DNA from: Lotus japonicus
Lineage: Eukaryota > Streptophyta > Magnoliopsida > Fabales > Fabaceae
Length of the DNA stretch: 64,000 bases
NCBI RefSeq assembly: GCF_012489685.1
Contig: NC_080046.1
Span: forward strand, 66,417,984 to 66,481,983
Direction of reading: 5' to 3'
Shown: in pieces, positions 1 to 13,200 of the stretch
Layout: every line of letters starts with the position of its first letter
Numbering within the stretch: the first letter of the stretch is position 1
The notes under the pieces: model-generated
What the model saw: only the letters and a program-made list of their open reading frames with translations
The model's database searches: none
What the model was told of the DNA's origin: nothing
Program-made: the position numbers and the translations under genes

Positions 1-500
1 TAACATTGCTTCCTTAAATGAATGACCCTAATACTATGTTGTTTCTTACCTTTCTTTTTTCATTCTTCATTACTTTACTCTGCATTGCATCGTTCTCCTC
101 AATAGCCACTAATTAATACTCAATTTCCCCAAAATGCATATTGCATATATACAAAACTTCTTAGGATATAACTTTCAAATGTCCATGTTCAAAAATAAGT
201 ATTCGTTACTTACTACTTCTCTTATTTTTTTCTTGAAAAAATGAGAAGGTCCAAATTTACTTAGATTGTAGAAATTTTATCTAGACGGATTTAACTTGAT
301 TTCATCCTACTTTATATTTGGTTTAATATGAACAAACTATGAATTATTTGTAACCAAATAAAAGACAATGAATTATTTATTTTTTACATATTTATTACTT
401 TCAAGTTTATATATCAACGTTCATATAATTATAATTTTTACCGATACTTAATTTTAAAATAACGAATAGCTAAACCTAATATTAACAAATTACAATTTTT
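1..500. other. AT-rich non-coding DNA, nothing recognised
   Basis: Very AT-rich sequence with no open frame of note, no tRNA-like box structure and no terminal repeats that I can pair. It leads into the degenerate tandem array that begins near 500. Confidence 0.5.
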
Positions 501-2250
501 TATTTAAGCACATATATTATTGAATTCGTATGAGTTATGAAATTTCATAGGAAAAAATTTACATTAAAACTTAGGGAATTTCATAAGATACACATTAATA
601 GTTTAAATATGTTGAGTCATTAATCAAGTAATAATTAATATTAACAATAAACTTTAAAATTTAAATATCATTCAATCAAAAAACCATATTCATTTCATTT
701 TGGACTTCATTCATTAATGTTAATTAGTCTATAGTTTTCTACTATTAATCTCAAAATTATTTTTAATTAATTTATTGTTATTTAATTCATATGAGTTATG
801 GAATGTCATAGGGGTGAACTTAATATTAAATATGATATCACTAAAAAAATATACATAATAAATAACAAAAAAATAACAAACATGTGGTGCCAAAAAAATC
901 CTCCCCTTGAACTTCCTCCATTAATGTTATCCTATATGCCTCCCTTGGTGGTGATTTTCTTGCTGGTTTCGGTATGGTGGCTAGGGACGAGGATGGCGAG
1001 ATCTTGGCGGCGGCTTCACACTACCCGACGGCTGCTACTTCAGCCACGATGGCAGAGGCGTTTTGTCTCCGTTGGGCCATGGAGCTTTCTTCACAGTTAG
1101 GATTCAGGGGGGTGCAGTTTGAGACTGATTGTCTTCAGCTTTTCCATGCTTGGAAGAAGGGTGTTGGTCATTCTCCTTTATTTTCTTTGCTTCAGGATTG
1201 TAAGGCTTTTGTTCGTTTGTTTGATTGTGTTGAGTTTACTTTTACTCGTAGACAGGGCAATACTTGTGCTGATTTTATGGCTCGGAACACCTCTACCCTT
1301 TCAAATACTGTTTGGGTGGAGGAGGGTCCCCCGGGTTTATGTAGCCTTTTACAGGCGGATCTTTTGGCTTCTATGCCGGTTATGATTTAATATATGTTAT
1401 GCCACGTTCAAAAAAAAAAAAAACCTCAAAATTATTTTAAATGAATTTATTATTATTTATTTTGTATGATTTATGGAATGTCATAGAGTACACTTAATAT
1501 TAAATATGATATAACCCAAAAATATTATACATAAATACCAAAATAATATCACAATATCACAAACATGTGATGCAAAAGAAAAAATCGACTAATGTCAATA
1601 AAACCCCCATTTCTATCTCTTTCCCCTTGAATGTCCTCCCTCAATGTTAGTTTTTAACTTTCAACTAATTTATTATTATTTAGTGTATATGATTTATGGA
1701 ATACCATAGCGTAAACTTAATATTAAATACGATATCACAAAAAAAATATACAAAACTACCAAAATAAATATCACAAACATGTGATGCAAAAAGAAAAGGA
1801 AAACCATCTCTATCTCTTTACTTCCTTCATCGATGTTAGTCTTATAACTTTCTACTATTAACCTCAAAATTGTTTTAATTGGTTTTATTATTATTTAATT
1901 CATTTGAGTTATGGAAGGTCATAGGACAAAATTAATATTAAATATTATATCACTAAAAAAATATATATAGGGAATTTCATAAGACGAGTTTAGATTTGTT
2001 GAAATATTAATCAACTAATAATTAATATAAATAAAAAATCTGAAAAGTTAAGGTCATTCAATAAAAAACTCCCCTAACCCTTCCTCTTGATCTTCCTTTA
2101 TCAATGTCATTCTATGAACTTATACTATTAACTTCAAATTGCTCAAAAAAACACTATTAACTTCAAATTATTATAAATAAATTTATTATTATTTATTTCA
2201 AGGGTTATAAACCTCGAAAAGATAAACTTAATATTAAATAAGATCTTTAA
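500..2250. repeat. Degenerate tandem repeat array, unit roughly 200-250 bp
   Basis: A diverged block recurs: a 'gagttatggaatgtcatag'-like core followed by 'aacttaatattaaatatgatatcac', then A-rich sequence and an 'acaaacatgtgatgc' stretch. Cores lie near 527, 787, 1464, 1683 and 1901, and a weaker one near 2195. The spacing between the 787 and 1464 cores is enlarged by a LINE tail inserted at about 940-1423. The array ends just upstream of a Helitron-like 3' terminus (2529-2558), so it may be the body of that element; that link is inference. Confidence 0.6.
940..1423 (+). mobile_element. LINE 3' fragment with RNase H-like domain and poly(A) tail
   Basis: An open frame entering about 945 and continuing through an ATG at 974 to the stop at 1390 encodes the RNase H-like domain that ends many plant LINE ORF2 proteins. 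It shows the acidic 'ETDCLQL' segment and the terminal 'NTCADFMAR' motif, followed by the usual short hydrophobic tail. A 14-A run at 1410-1423 follows, as expected of a target-primed insertion. The element is severely 5'-truncated and lies inside the tandem array. A target-site duplication is not clear because the left junction is eroded. Confidence 0.75.
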
Positions 2251-2528
2251 AAAAAATCCAACTTCTATCTGCAAAGTACAATAAAATTGTTATATCAAAA
2301 GAATAAATCCAAAACATCAATTAGATAAACAAGGACAAACAACAACAAAAAAAGACAAGTACACTCATAAAAAAACCTACTACAAAAAAACACAATTTTA
2401 AAAACATATATTAACACTTCGAAAAAAAACCTAACTATCACAAAAAATATTGTTTTTTATCTTTTTCATATGAATAAATAATTTTAAAAAAATATAAAAA
2501 AACACAATACAAAATAAAAAAGAATGTC

Positions 2529-2558
2529 CCCGTGCAACGCACGGGTAAAAAGTACTAG
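2529..2558 (+). mobile_element. Helitron-like 3' terminus (hairpin plus CTAG)
   Basis: A 7-bp perfect stem, 'cccgtgc' at 2529-2535 and 'gcacggg' at 2539-2545, with a 3-nt loop, is followed 9 nt later by CTAG at 2555-2558 and then T. This is the standard architecture of a Helitron 3' end (GC-rich hairpin, short spacer, CTRR, insertion into AT). The 5' TC end was not located. The upstream tandem array (500-2250) could be the element body. Confidence 0.55.
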
Positions 2559-2758
2559 TAAGAATATAAGATATAGAGGAATTTGGGGACATGCGATAAA
2601 AGTATTCTTTTTTTTTTTTTGTCAAAAAAGTATTCTTTCCTTTCTTCATACTCAGCCTCAACTATTCTTTGGGCCTTCCTTTTGACTAGCATCAACCATT
2701 GTGATTTGGGCCTGTGAAGCCATAATCGAAATGGCTAAATACTATGTTAAAAGTTTAT

Positions 2759-3898
2759 GGCTTAATTGCACATTTACTCCCTCATCTTTCACCATTGTGC
2801 GAAGTCTCTCCCCCATGTTTAAAATGAGCGAATTTGCTCCCTTATGTTTCAATTTGTGAAAACTAGGCCCCTCCGTCAGTGAACCGTCTAAAAGTTAACA
2901 GAATTGGCTGACATGGCTTGCTATTTGCACCACTGTTTCCTATTTACACCCACTCTTCATGTTTTTAATATATATACCGTAAAAAAGGACCATGAAATTA
3001 AAAAAAAAAAAACATCTTCTTCACCAATGTTCTCTTCCTGTGATCTTTCCCCCTCTTCAACTTCTACAAAATTAACAAACAAAATGAAGAACCCATTTAA
3101 GCATTCCCTCCTTGTTGTTCTTCGTTTATCCCCTCTGCAGAATCAGTGCCAAAAACCACCCCTCCCTCTTTCCCTCAACCCACCTCTCAATCTCAAATCT
3201 CTTCGTCATATGAAATCTAGATTTCCTGAAACCTTCATCTCCCATCTTCTTCAACCAAACCCAGAAAAATCATCCTCTTTCTTCCATGGTCTCATGAAAA
3301 CCCAGAAAATCAAACTCATTCAAAGACCTTCGATGGGGAGATCGGGGAGGACGGCGGTCGTTGCTGCGTTTGTAGTGGTTGTGACCGAGGCGGAGCTCAG
3401 GGGCTGTGCTTGAAACCCTTTATGGGTTGTGTTACTTTGAATCAGGGAGAAAATTGTTGTTGATTCATCCTGTTTTCTAGGTAGTTTGAGTTTGATTCAA
3501 CATCTGTGGGTTTTGCTGTGTACGATTTGAGTTCAAATTCATGGTGTTGGATGAAGAGGGAAGAAGAAGAAGAAGGGAGTGGTGGTGGTGGTGCTGTGTA
3601 ATGGGTTGAAGAAGATAAAAATTTGAAAAAAAAAATTAAGTTAAAAGAAAAAGGAAATATTTTTAAAGGAAAAGAAAAGGAATTTATGTGACATGGCATC
3701 CTAATGGCGTGCAATGTCACAGCCACGTCAAGTAATGAGGCCACATTAGAAAAGTCTGTTAAATTTTGGATGACAACTTAACGGAGGGGCCCAATTTTCA
3801 CAAATTGAAACATGAGGGAGCAAATTCGCTCATTTTAAACATGGGGGAGAAACTTTGCACAAAGGTGAAAGATGAGGGAGCAAATGTGCAATTAAGCC
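2759..3898. mobile_element. Non-autonomous Mutator-like element (MULE) with 9-bp TSD
   Basis: Terminal inverted repeats of about 140 bp (2759-2905 and about 3755-3898) start with 'ggcttaattgcacattta' and its complement. A perfect 9-bp duplication, 'aaagtttat', flanks the element at 2750-2758 and 3899-3907. Nine-bp duplications and long TIRs are diagnostic of Mutator-type transposition. No transposase is present. The interior is pyrimidine-rich on one side and purine-rich on the other, and the long frames in it look incidental. It shares style with the MULE at 55552-56999. Confidence 0.85.
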
Positions 3899-3907
3899 AA
3901 AGTTTAT

Positions 3908-4640
3908 CTTTGATAAGCTTAGTAGTAATCAATGGCCGAACAGAAGTTCTCACTCTCTAAACAAAGTCCATCCACAGCATCATAATGGGTGTTAAAAAGG
4001 GGTGTGAAAATAAATTCCCTTAGAGATATTTAGAGGAAGAAGATGAAGATAGAAAAGGTGGGTGACAAAAACAAAATTAACGTGTAGGATTTAAAAAAAA
4101 ATACATATAGGATTGACAAAAAAAAAATACATGTAGGGTTAGTAAGATGATGTTGAGGTGTTGATTGGACTAATTGATCACACATAGGCCCTAAAAATGA
4201 GTTTTGTCCTTAATTTGATTATTTTTTTCCCAATGACCAATTTTATAGGATTTCAAAGCTATGGACTTAATTGATTCCTCTTACGAAGTCAGGGACTTGA
4301 AACATTTTTAAGAAAGAAAAATCATTTTCAATTGAAATTTATAAATATATTTTATATAAATATAAAATGATTAATAATGATAAATTTATATCTTTATTGT
4401 TGGAATTTTTATGAATAAAAATTTACAATATAAATTAATTATAATAAGTATATCTGTATATATATTACATTAGTTATTTAGTAGATAAATGTAATTATGT
4501 AAATATATATGTTACTACCTTTGTGTTCCTTTAAATGGTCTATCTAGAGAGAGAAAAAAAATGTTTGTTTATATTTGTCTACTTAAAATTTTAATAGAGC
4601 ATTAAATGATTTTTTCCATATAATGTTCTTATAATAAAAA
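3908..4640. other. Intergenic, no gene seen
   Basis: AT-rich sequence with short A/T runs and no supported coding potential. It separates two elements whose ends both begin with 'ggcttaat'. Confidence 0.4.
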
Positions 4641-4873
4641 GGCTTAATAGCTCTTTTGGTCCCTCACTTATCGTGGTTTTTCACTTTTGGTCCCTCTAGA
4701 AAAAAATTAGCGGAATTAGTCTCTCACAGTTACACACTTTTGCCGTTTTAGTCCCAAATAGGGATCATTTTTGCAAAAAATTAAGCAATGTGGAGGACCA
4801 AAAGTGATAATTTTTGTTGAGGACCAAAAATGCAAAATCTTGATAAGTGAGGGACCAAAAGAGCTATTAAGCC
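4641..4873. mobile_element. Short MULE-type MITE, TIRs starting 'ggcttaatagctcttttggt'
   Basis: The left end (4641 onward) and the right end (to 4873) are inverted copies over about 35 bp, with the 'tttggtccctcactta' segment shared. The element is 233 bp and has no coding capacity. The flanks (ending 'taataaaaa', starting 'taatggatc') do not give a clear 9-bp duplication, so the flank has decayed or been rearranged. The termini resemble those of the larger MULEs at 2759 and 55552. Confidence 0.65.
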
Positions 4874-5875
4874 TAATGGATCCGGATTCTCTGCTGCAGC
4901 TAGGCTCTAAATCTCTCTCCTGCAACATTTTGGGCGGTTGGATTAATCTAATGGTCAAGATATTTCAAACATTTAAAAATAGTTTTAATCAAATTAAAGT
5001 CACGCATGTGACTTCGCTGCCCGGGACGCATCATCGGAAAAGGCAAAATGAACCTCTGGCCCGGCGGCGACATCGCAAGAAACGAACCTCATCGAATCTG
5101 TCTTGCAATCGCGATATGGGAGTGAAGAACCCCATCGACATCGAGACCGCAACGAACCTCATCGAATCTGTCCTACAACGGCGAGCAGAAGCCGTGTATA
5201 TTGTTGAAATGGAAACGGTGGGAAATCGATCCCATTACCCACCCAGTTGAAGGAAAAAAGGTCCTCTTTGAACCTTCTCTGGTATGTCATGCATTCTCAC
5301 CCCCAATATGAATTTTTTTTCTTTTTGTGCGTTTCTAAATGACCTATGGTAATGAAGTTTCTGGGTTTTGAAGATGAAGAAGATGGAGGGGTTTTAGAGA
5401 TGAAGATATGAATTTCTAGGTTTTGAAATAATTATGAGGGGAGGAGTACTTAATTTGTTGGAATAAATTTTTGAGGGACTGAACTAGAAGTAAAAAAATC
5501 CACATGGATTCAATTTAGATCAAAAATAAAATTTTCAAAGACTAAAATCTTTATATTTTTTTTTCAGGTACCATTTTATATTTATGTGTATAAATTAAGG
5601 ACCAAAAACATATTTAACTCTAAATTAATTGATTAATAACATGTAAAAATTTCAATTAATTATCTTGAATGTGATTGGTCCACCTAGATCATGGGTTATT
5701 TAACCCAAATATTATCATGGGTCATTTAGACAACCCAATTATAAAATATTGACATAATGCACGACATACAATAATTGTCCATTATAGAATCCACAATATT
5801 GAGAGTTTGAAAGAACAAGAATGGTAGGTTTTATAAACTCATATAAATTGAAACTTTAACCTGGAAAAACAGGAA
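4874..5875. other. Intergenic; GC-richer block with a ~71-bp duplicated motif
   Basis: From about 5000 to 5230 the sequence is markedly more GC-rich than its surroundings. The motif 'acgaacctcatcgaatctgt' occurs twice (about 5084 and 5155). The frame across it (4771-5250) begins inside the adjacent MITE and shows no recognisable domain. It may be transposon-carried or captured DNA. The rest is AT-rich and empty. Confidence 0.4.
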
Positions 5876-6022
5876 ATTTTTTTATAGGCAAATGTTAGTG
5901 GTTAGTTGTTAGTAAGTTAGAAAATCTCTTCAAACTTCTCTTTTATGATTCCAACCCTGGACCTTCCCCTACCCAACCCTTATGTCTCCTAACTCTTACC
6001 ACTTGAGCCAACTCTCGAGGAC
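5876..6022 (-). mobile_element. tRNA-derived SINE-like element
   Basis: Read on the minus strand it starts near 6022 with an A-box-like 'tggctcaagtgg', then a B-box-like 'ccagggttggaatc', and ends in an A-rich tail (the T-run at 5877-5884 on the plus strand). This is the layout of a tRNA-derived SINE. A second member with clearer boxes lies at 59775-59931. Target-site duplication is not obvious here. Confidence 0.55.
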
Positions 6023-6324
6023 GGAGAAATAGTAATTTTACATAAAATAAAAAAATTCTCAATGATTTAATACTTCATGTGATCTATATCTATCATATGA
6101 AATGAATGATAACAAATAATCATAGAGCAAACGCGTACCCAAATCCATAGTAAACGGCAAAATGAGTGAAGATGAAGGGTCCAATCTTCCAAATCAAGAA
6201 AGCGGCTCCGTTAGAGAAGTCTTTAAAGTTTCTCTCTAGCATTTCGGATAATGGGATGTTAGAAAAAAGGTAAAACTTGACACTTGCAATCTAGGGACCA
6301 TGCCCCTATGAATAGATAATTATC

Positions 6325-6516
6325 GGGTTTATGGTTAAATTAGTCTCTGAATTTATAGGCGAATTTAATTTTAGTCTCTCTGAAGAAAAATGACGTTTAG
6401 TCGCGGTCATAAACTGCTAGTAATTGTAAAGATGACCGCCACTAAACGACATTTTTCCTCGAAGGGATTAAAATCAAATTCGCTAACAAACTAAGGGACT
6501 AATTTAACCATAACTC
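6325..6516. mobile_element. Palindromic MULE-type MITE (192 bp)
   Basis: The two halves are long imperfect inverted repeats starting 'gggtttatggttaaattag' and ending in its near complement. They meet at a short loop around 6412-6432. Flanks are 'ataattatc' (6316-6324) and 'ataataatc' (6517-6525), a 9-bp duplication with one mismatch, which points to Mutator-type transposition. Confidence 0.7.
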
Positions 6517-6525
6517 ATAATAATC

Positions 6526-7259
6526 TATATATTTATTTCTATCTTAACCCAGCCCAGAACTAAAACAGAAATATATTTATGTGTCTACACATTAAAGACA
6601 TAAATCATAACATTATGATCTAAATTAACTGAAATCTTACCTTATAATATCACATGAGTATCACAAATTGGCAATCCATAATTTACAATTATTTACATAT
6701 ATAACCCAATATTGATAAATGATCCAACATTTGCAACCCAATTCAACTATAAATTGAATTAACTATATTTAGGAAGAAGCATAGTTTGGGAAAGATGCAA
6801 ACATAGGGGGTAAATCCAATGATGACATCAAACTCCTTGACCTCCATTGAATTTGCAAAGAGCTAAGGTACCCTCACTTCAGCATGAGATTCTGATGGTC
6901 TCTAACCACGCTACGTCTTATTCTTTTCAACTTGACATGTGTCATCGCTGAAAATGAATATTATTCCAAGTTTACCTATCAATTCATGAATTTATATTTA
7001 TATTTTTGAAGCTTATATGCTGAATTTTTTTGAAAATAGCATCTTAATATTATATTTCACACACTATCTCACTTTGTAAATGTAACATATTGAAAATTAT
7101 CTTAATTCACGCCGGTTCTAAATCTATTAACCTAATATTATTTTCAATTTTAGTCCTTCATGCAAAATGGCAATATTCAAAAACTAAATATAAGTCAATT
7201 CTATGTTTTGATAGTTAAATAACTATATATAATCATGGTTTTTGCTTACCATGAGGAAT
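6526..7259. other. Downstream flank of the NLR-kinase gene
   Basis: No coding sequence recognised. As the gene at 7260-13328 is on the minus strand, its 3' UTR and polyadenylation region should lie in the upper part of this stretch. No single poly(A) signal stands out in such AT-rich DNA. Confidence 0.35.
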
Positions 7260-10200
7260 TCAATTGAATTCAATTGAACTTCTTCCATTCTTAACTGCCT
7301 CAATCATTCTAACAACTTCTTCCATTCTAGGGCTTGACCCATCTGTACATTTACGCACAATCCGACGCATAAGATCCAATTGAACTTCATTAATGTCTGC
7401 TAGCTCTACATCAAATAACACAAGTAGCCCCCGTGACGTAAACCTTAAAAAACTTTCATAAGCCAAACTATACGGAAAAACTCTAACCAGTATTTGAACA
7501 AGAATCGCACTGAAGCTATAAACATCAGAGCCCTGAGTGATCTGCCTGGAATTAGTAACTTCTAGAGTTTTAGACATAAAAGAAGATGATGAATCATTCA
7601 TTTGAGAAGTCAATCTAACATCAGAGATGCAGGCATCATCAAGATTTTGTGTGAAGAAAACATTGGTTGACTTTAAGTTTCCATGTGTAAAATTTGGACC
7701 CCCCTTAGAATGAATGAAAGCAATTCCCTTGGCAACTCCAAGTGCAATGTTCACTTTTGAATTCCAATCTAATAATCGAGTTTTTTTCTCAGCCTTATTG
7801 CCTACAGTTTGGAATAGAAGAATTAGGCGAAGATAAAACATTACTAAAATTGGCATTGATGAATTAATTTATATGCAATATGGAGCAATGAGTTAGTCAG
7901 CTAAGAACGTACCATGTAAATAGGAAAATAAGCTGCCTCTTGGCATGTAGGGGTAAACTAGAAGCATCTCATCTATAGAATTATAATATGCTTGAAGAGG
8001 CATGACATTAGGGTGCCGCCCCATACTCCTTAAACTCGCCAATTTCTGCCATTTCTCCTTGCTTGGATCTATCAACTTTTTCACTACCACTTTTGTTCCA
8101 TCATCCAAAGTAGCCTTGTATGTTGTTCCAAGACTCCCTTTTCCAAGAACTTCATATGAAGCATTATGTAAGTCCTTAAAGCTAAAGCCATCAGGGGAAT
8201 CTTCAAAGAAAGTTATATTATTGAAAGCTGCATATCCATTTAAGTGACGTATGGTATTGTTCAAGTCTCCATGCCAGCATCTCTTCACAAAGGATACCGA
8301 AACTGTTCTCAGCATAGGCGTGTTAAGATGACCGTCACAAAATGTAACCATACTTCGAATATTCTTCACCCTGATCGTCTGTAGTTTAGGGCAATTAAAA
8401 GTTCTTTTACTCTGTCCATAAAAATGGACCATGTTTGGAAGATCTTTGAGTATAAGACATTCTACTTCGGGGAAAGTGATTGGTAAATTTCCAACTTCGT
8501 CGCCTTCTATTACCTCAATCAATTTCTCACAATTATATAGCTTGAGTAATTTGAGTTGTGTCAGATTTTTAACAGCAGGAAGTGAGAATACACTCTTGAG
8601 GTTACCGCAATGGACAATGTGAAGTGATTTTAAACTTTGGAAGAATGGAACTTTAAGATCCATGTACCATATCTGTCTCAGACTGCATAGGTTCCTTAGT
8701 TCTACTGCCATTAGTTGATGAAACATTGCTTCAATAGCTTGATCTGGTTTATCATCTTGAAGGTAAAAAATAGTTGTTAATGATTTACATCTATCCACAG
8801 TTAAAATTTTCAGGTTGTTGTATCTCATTATCAGGCTGCTATCAGATATGGCAATCAATAGTTTATTATTGTCACTCAAAGTCAGTTCCTCCAGTTCACA
8901 TAGTAATTTGGGGGAACAATTGTAATGCAATAGTTGCTCAATATCCAAATTTATTGCACGAAGCACCTTCAATTTGTCTAATGACAACTGCAAGGAACAA
9001 ATTGGAATTCTCAACAACTGTCAAGGAGATGAGTATAAAACTAAATAAAATGTTAAACTGAACTAACTATAACTTATTGCGTTACACAATACTATAGTAG
9101 TGTCATTATATCTTCCGGTTCCCTTATTTATGTAACGAAAAAATAAGTTATATATTATTGTTATTATTAAAAGATAAGATATAAGTTATATTGGTTAGAA
9201 GTCGGTTAATCAGTTAGAGCAACCCATCCTGGTTCTTAGAGGTGAGTCCTTAGCTAAGAACTAAGAACCAAGTTCTTATGCATTGAAGAGAAATGATGTG
9301 GGGTTCTTAACTTCAGTTCTTATATAAGCAACTTTGCTTTATAAGTTCTTAATATAAAAAATGTTTTTTTTTTCTCTCATCCATATTGCTTTATTGCTTT
9401 ACGAGTTTTGTTTTATTACTTTGTGGAAATAAAAAAATAGACATAATATGATGTTGTGGGACCAATGGAATAATGTTAAAAACTCAAATTTAAGAACTCA
9501 TGGTTGAGCGAAATCTGCATCAGTTTCTTATAAGTTGCTTAGAGCCTATGTGACACTTCTGAATCACGTGAATAGTGCTAAGACTATGTGACACTTCTGA
9601 CTCACGTGAATAGTGCTAAGAACCAAAAGTTAATGCTAGGGATGGAGATGATCTTATGATTAGTTATCTATCTGCTATATAAGCTTGTTAGTTTGTTACC
9701 TTCTATATATTCAGCTATAGTTTGTTGCTAATGTAGTAGTATATAAGAGTCAATTAACTTATATCATCTTTTATAATTCAATTCAATAAATAGAGATTCA
9801 GTTTACAAAATCTTTTAGTTATTATGAACATAATAACACTATTATGGTTTAAAATTATAAACATAATCGACATTTGAAACTATATATAGCTTTCTAAAAA
9901 GTATTAGTCATTAGCTTTTGATCCCCCAACACTTTTAGTCCTTCACGTATACCTCTTTTTGTCTTCCTTCATGGCTAGCAGGCTATTTGCTTTCTCACTT
10001 TCTCGATCGCGTCCTTTTGTTTCTCACCAATCTCTCTTTCTCAGGCTGGGTTTGGGGTTTGGTTTAGTTTCTTAACCTGCTTATGAATTAAGAAGAAGAT
10101 GAAGATGAAGACAAAGATGGTGAAAGGGAGGGAGTGAACGTGGGTGTGAAGGTGTTGTTGGTGTCGGGAGGCAATGGGTTTGAGGAACAGAGACGGTGGT

Positions 10201-13200
10201 TGCGGCAAATCCTTATAGTTGGAATTTTCTAGGTTGAGGGATTGTATGAAGAAGATGAGATCTGAGTCTGTGGGTTTTTTTTTTTTTTATGATGGAGATG
10301 GAGATGAAGATGAAGATGAAGAAGATGAAGATGTTTGGGAGATGAATATGTTTTTTTTCTGGATTTTTCAGAGTAGTTTTTTTTCTCAATGTTTTTTCGA
10401 GAAACTATTAAGTTCCTATAGAATTGGACGAAAAACTAAAAGCTCTAACAGATGTAAAATTGAGGACCAAAAGTGCAATTATTTTTTGCTAGGGAGACCT
10501 TTTGTGCAAAGGGTATAATTGGATGATCAAATATTGAATCAAGCCTTAATCATTTGCTATAACATTTTCTATAAATTTCATCCTTGTTTTCATCTTTATT
10601 TTTCTTTCCTTCAACTTTTATTTTAACTTCGACATTTTTAAGATCCAAGATTATCTTCTGAAATGTAATCATGATCGGGCGAGAAAAACACTAAAAATAT
10701 ATATTAGTCATATCTAATGCTTTAATACATTAATATGATATGAAACATAGTGCATACCTGGCCATCAAAAAGTATCTTAGAATAAAGAAAATTATAGGAG
10801 AATGTCATCAATTCTGGGAGTCCTTGTAAGGTTAGATAGCGTAGTTTAGGAAATTTTGTGGTAGACACATATTCAGCAAGCACAGCCTTTATGCATTTGC
10901 ACTCTGAAATTTCAATATCAACAAGATGAGGAAAACATTTGATCATTGACTTTGAGAAGAGATAAGACATTTCATCGCACTTGTGTACTTTGATGATTCT
11001 TAAGTTGAAGAAAGATTTCTCAGTTAGAAGGCCATGGCATATATGTTCCAAATTGCTTAGCTTGTAAAGAGACAATGACTCCAAGTTGGGGAAAACATCA
11101 TCAAGAGGGTGACTTGAGCTCATGGCTATGCATTTGATTTCAGCATTGTGTTGTACAACTAGAGAATGCAAATAGGGAAACCCATCACAACCCAAATCAC
11201 TGAGAACATTTTGAACACCATTTAATTCATCTAAGTACAAAACATCAACAACTTTCAACATCTTCTTGATCCCTTCCTCGGATTGGAACATTTTGTTCAA
11301 CTTGAGTTTTAGGGTCTTTAACCCATGATCACCATCATGGGAATGCCCCCATCCATCGCCAATAAAAATTGTGTATGATTTTAATTTTTCAAAGTAAAGG
11401 TCCATTGGCCATGCCTCATGATCAGGAACATACAAATCTTCTATATGCGTCAAGCGATGCAAGTTTGTTAGTTCTTTCAAGCTTGCACAACAATTTCCAT
11501 TTTTGGATCTTTCAACCTCCCAGTTAGAAAACGAGTTTCTCAAATATAATTCTTCTAAGCTTGTCAAGTTTCCTAGAGCATTTGGTGGAATCACTTGGAG
11601 ATATGTATCTCTCAAATCCAAGAGCCGCAACTTTTGGAGCTGTCCAAATTGTTTAGGCAATTGTTCGAAACGACTTCCTAGGAGGCTAAGCATTTGCAAG
11701 CTTGTAAGCTCCTGAACTATAGTTATATCTCCCAATTTACAATTAGACATGGATAATACTTGAATGTCCTTTAACAAACCAATACTCCTTGGTAACTTTG
11801 AACAATCAAAACCAACAAATTCCATCACTTTGAGAAGCTTAGTCTCTTCAAAAAAGGAATCTGGAACCTGCATTAAGGGACTTTGTGTATGTAGCGAAAT
11901 CTTTTCCAACGCTGGACATGGCAACCTTTCGGGAATCGGGTAACCACTTGAAATAGTCACATTGCAAAAGCGGAAAATTCTCATCCGCTCTAAAGGTGGC
12001 CAGCTTCTAGAAATCACTACAGCTTGTAAAACCCTTCGAGCCACTGAGTAAGCAGCTTCCCATATCATGTCAACTATTTTAATCCATTCTTTTCTATCTT
12101 CAACCACAAGACCACAGGCCATAAGATCACTGATCAATGAATCAAGTTTATTTCTTGCATCCTCTAACGTTCCAAGATTTTCAAATAAACCTGTCCACAT
12201 GTCAAATAATACCCTAGATTTATGAATAGCCCTTCTTCCTTGAATTGTAAGAAGTAAGAACAAATATTTGTGCTCTTCACTTTGTAAACTATTTAAGCAT
12301 ATTATAATTGGTGGAACATGTTGCTTGAGCTGCTTCAAGGCATCTTGCCAAGCACCTAGACCCTTATTTCTTAATGACTTGGCAATAACAGAAGTTGAAA
12401 GAGCTGAACCTGCACAACTTTCCACTATTTCCATTTTTAAGGATCTTGTGTTGGAGTCTTCAGCAACACTTCCAAGTATCCTATCAAATAAACTCAAAGC
12501 CTCATCTTCTAGCAGCACTTCTAGTTGAAACACCTTAGGATCACCCCTCATATTTTTTATAAAATCCAAATTCCCTGATGTTAACAATAATTTACACCCT
12601 TTATGTTCATCTCCTAAAGGGACTCCAAATTCCTCTAAATTGAATTTTTGAGCACTCATTTCTCCCCAAATATCATCAACTAAGACAAGAATCTTTTTCA
12701 CATTCTTTATTCTCTGCCGCAATTGGTTTCTTCTTTCCACACGAGTTTCATCATGAAACTGCAGACCCAATACACTTCCAATATCTTTTTGAATTTGTTC
12801 CACATTTGGCTCCTCAACTATAGTGATGATGAGCACTGCATAAAACCAGCCTTGTTTTTTCACTTGCTCTCCAACTTGTTTGGCTAATGTGGTTGTGCCT
12901 CCACCACCCAACCCACATACTCCAACTGTTTGAATACTAGGGTTTTTTAGGGCAGCCATAATTTCATCTATGAGTTCTGTTCGGGATATTGGGTTATAAA
13001 ATTTTGCTCCAGCTTGGTACAATTGTGAAATTCTTTGTTTCATATTTAGGACTAGATTATTAAGCCGGTACCACCGCCACAAATGTATGCAAGAACCTTT
13101 GGCTTCATAGTAGGTTGACAACAAAGCAGTCGCCTCTCCTAGAATCTCATCAACTTCGAGCATCCAGAGCCTTTGAATTTGCAAGTCTGCATCAAAATCC

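Noticed and set aside
2904..3413. 169-aa frame inside the MULE at 2759-3898
   Set aside because: Low-complexity Ser/Pro/Leu-rich reading of CT-rich element DNA; starts within the TIR; no domain.
4771..5250. 159-aa frame crossing the MITE edge and a GC-rich block
   Set aside because: Begins inside the MITE, no recognisable domain, and contains a repeat-made segment; not accepted as a gene.
10219..10518. 99-aa frame with an Asp/Glu run
   Set aside because: Produced by a GATGAA simple repeat within an intron of the NLR gene.
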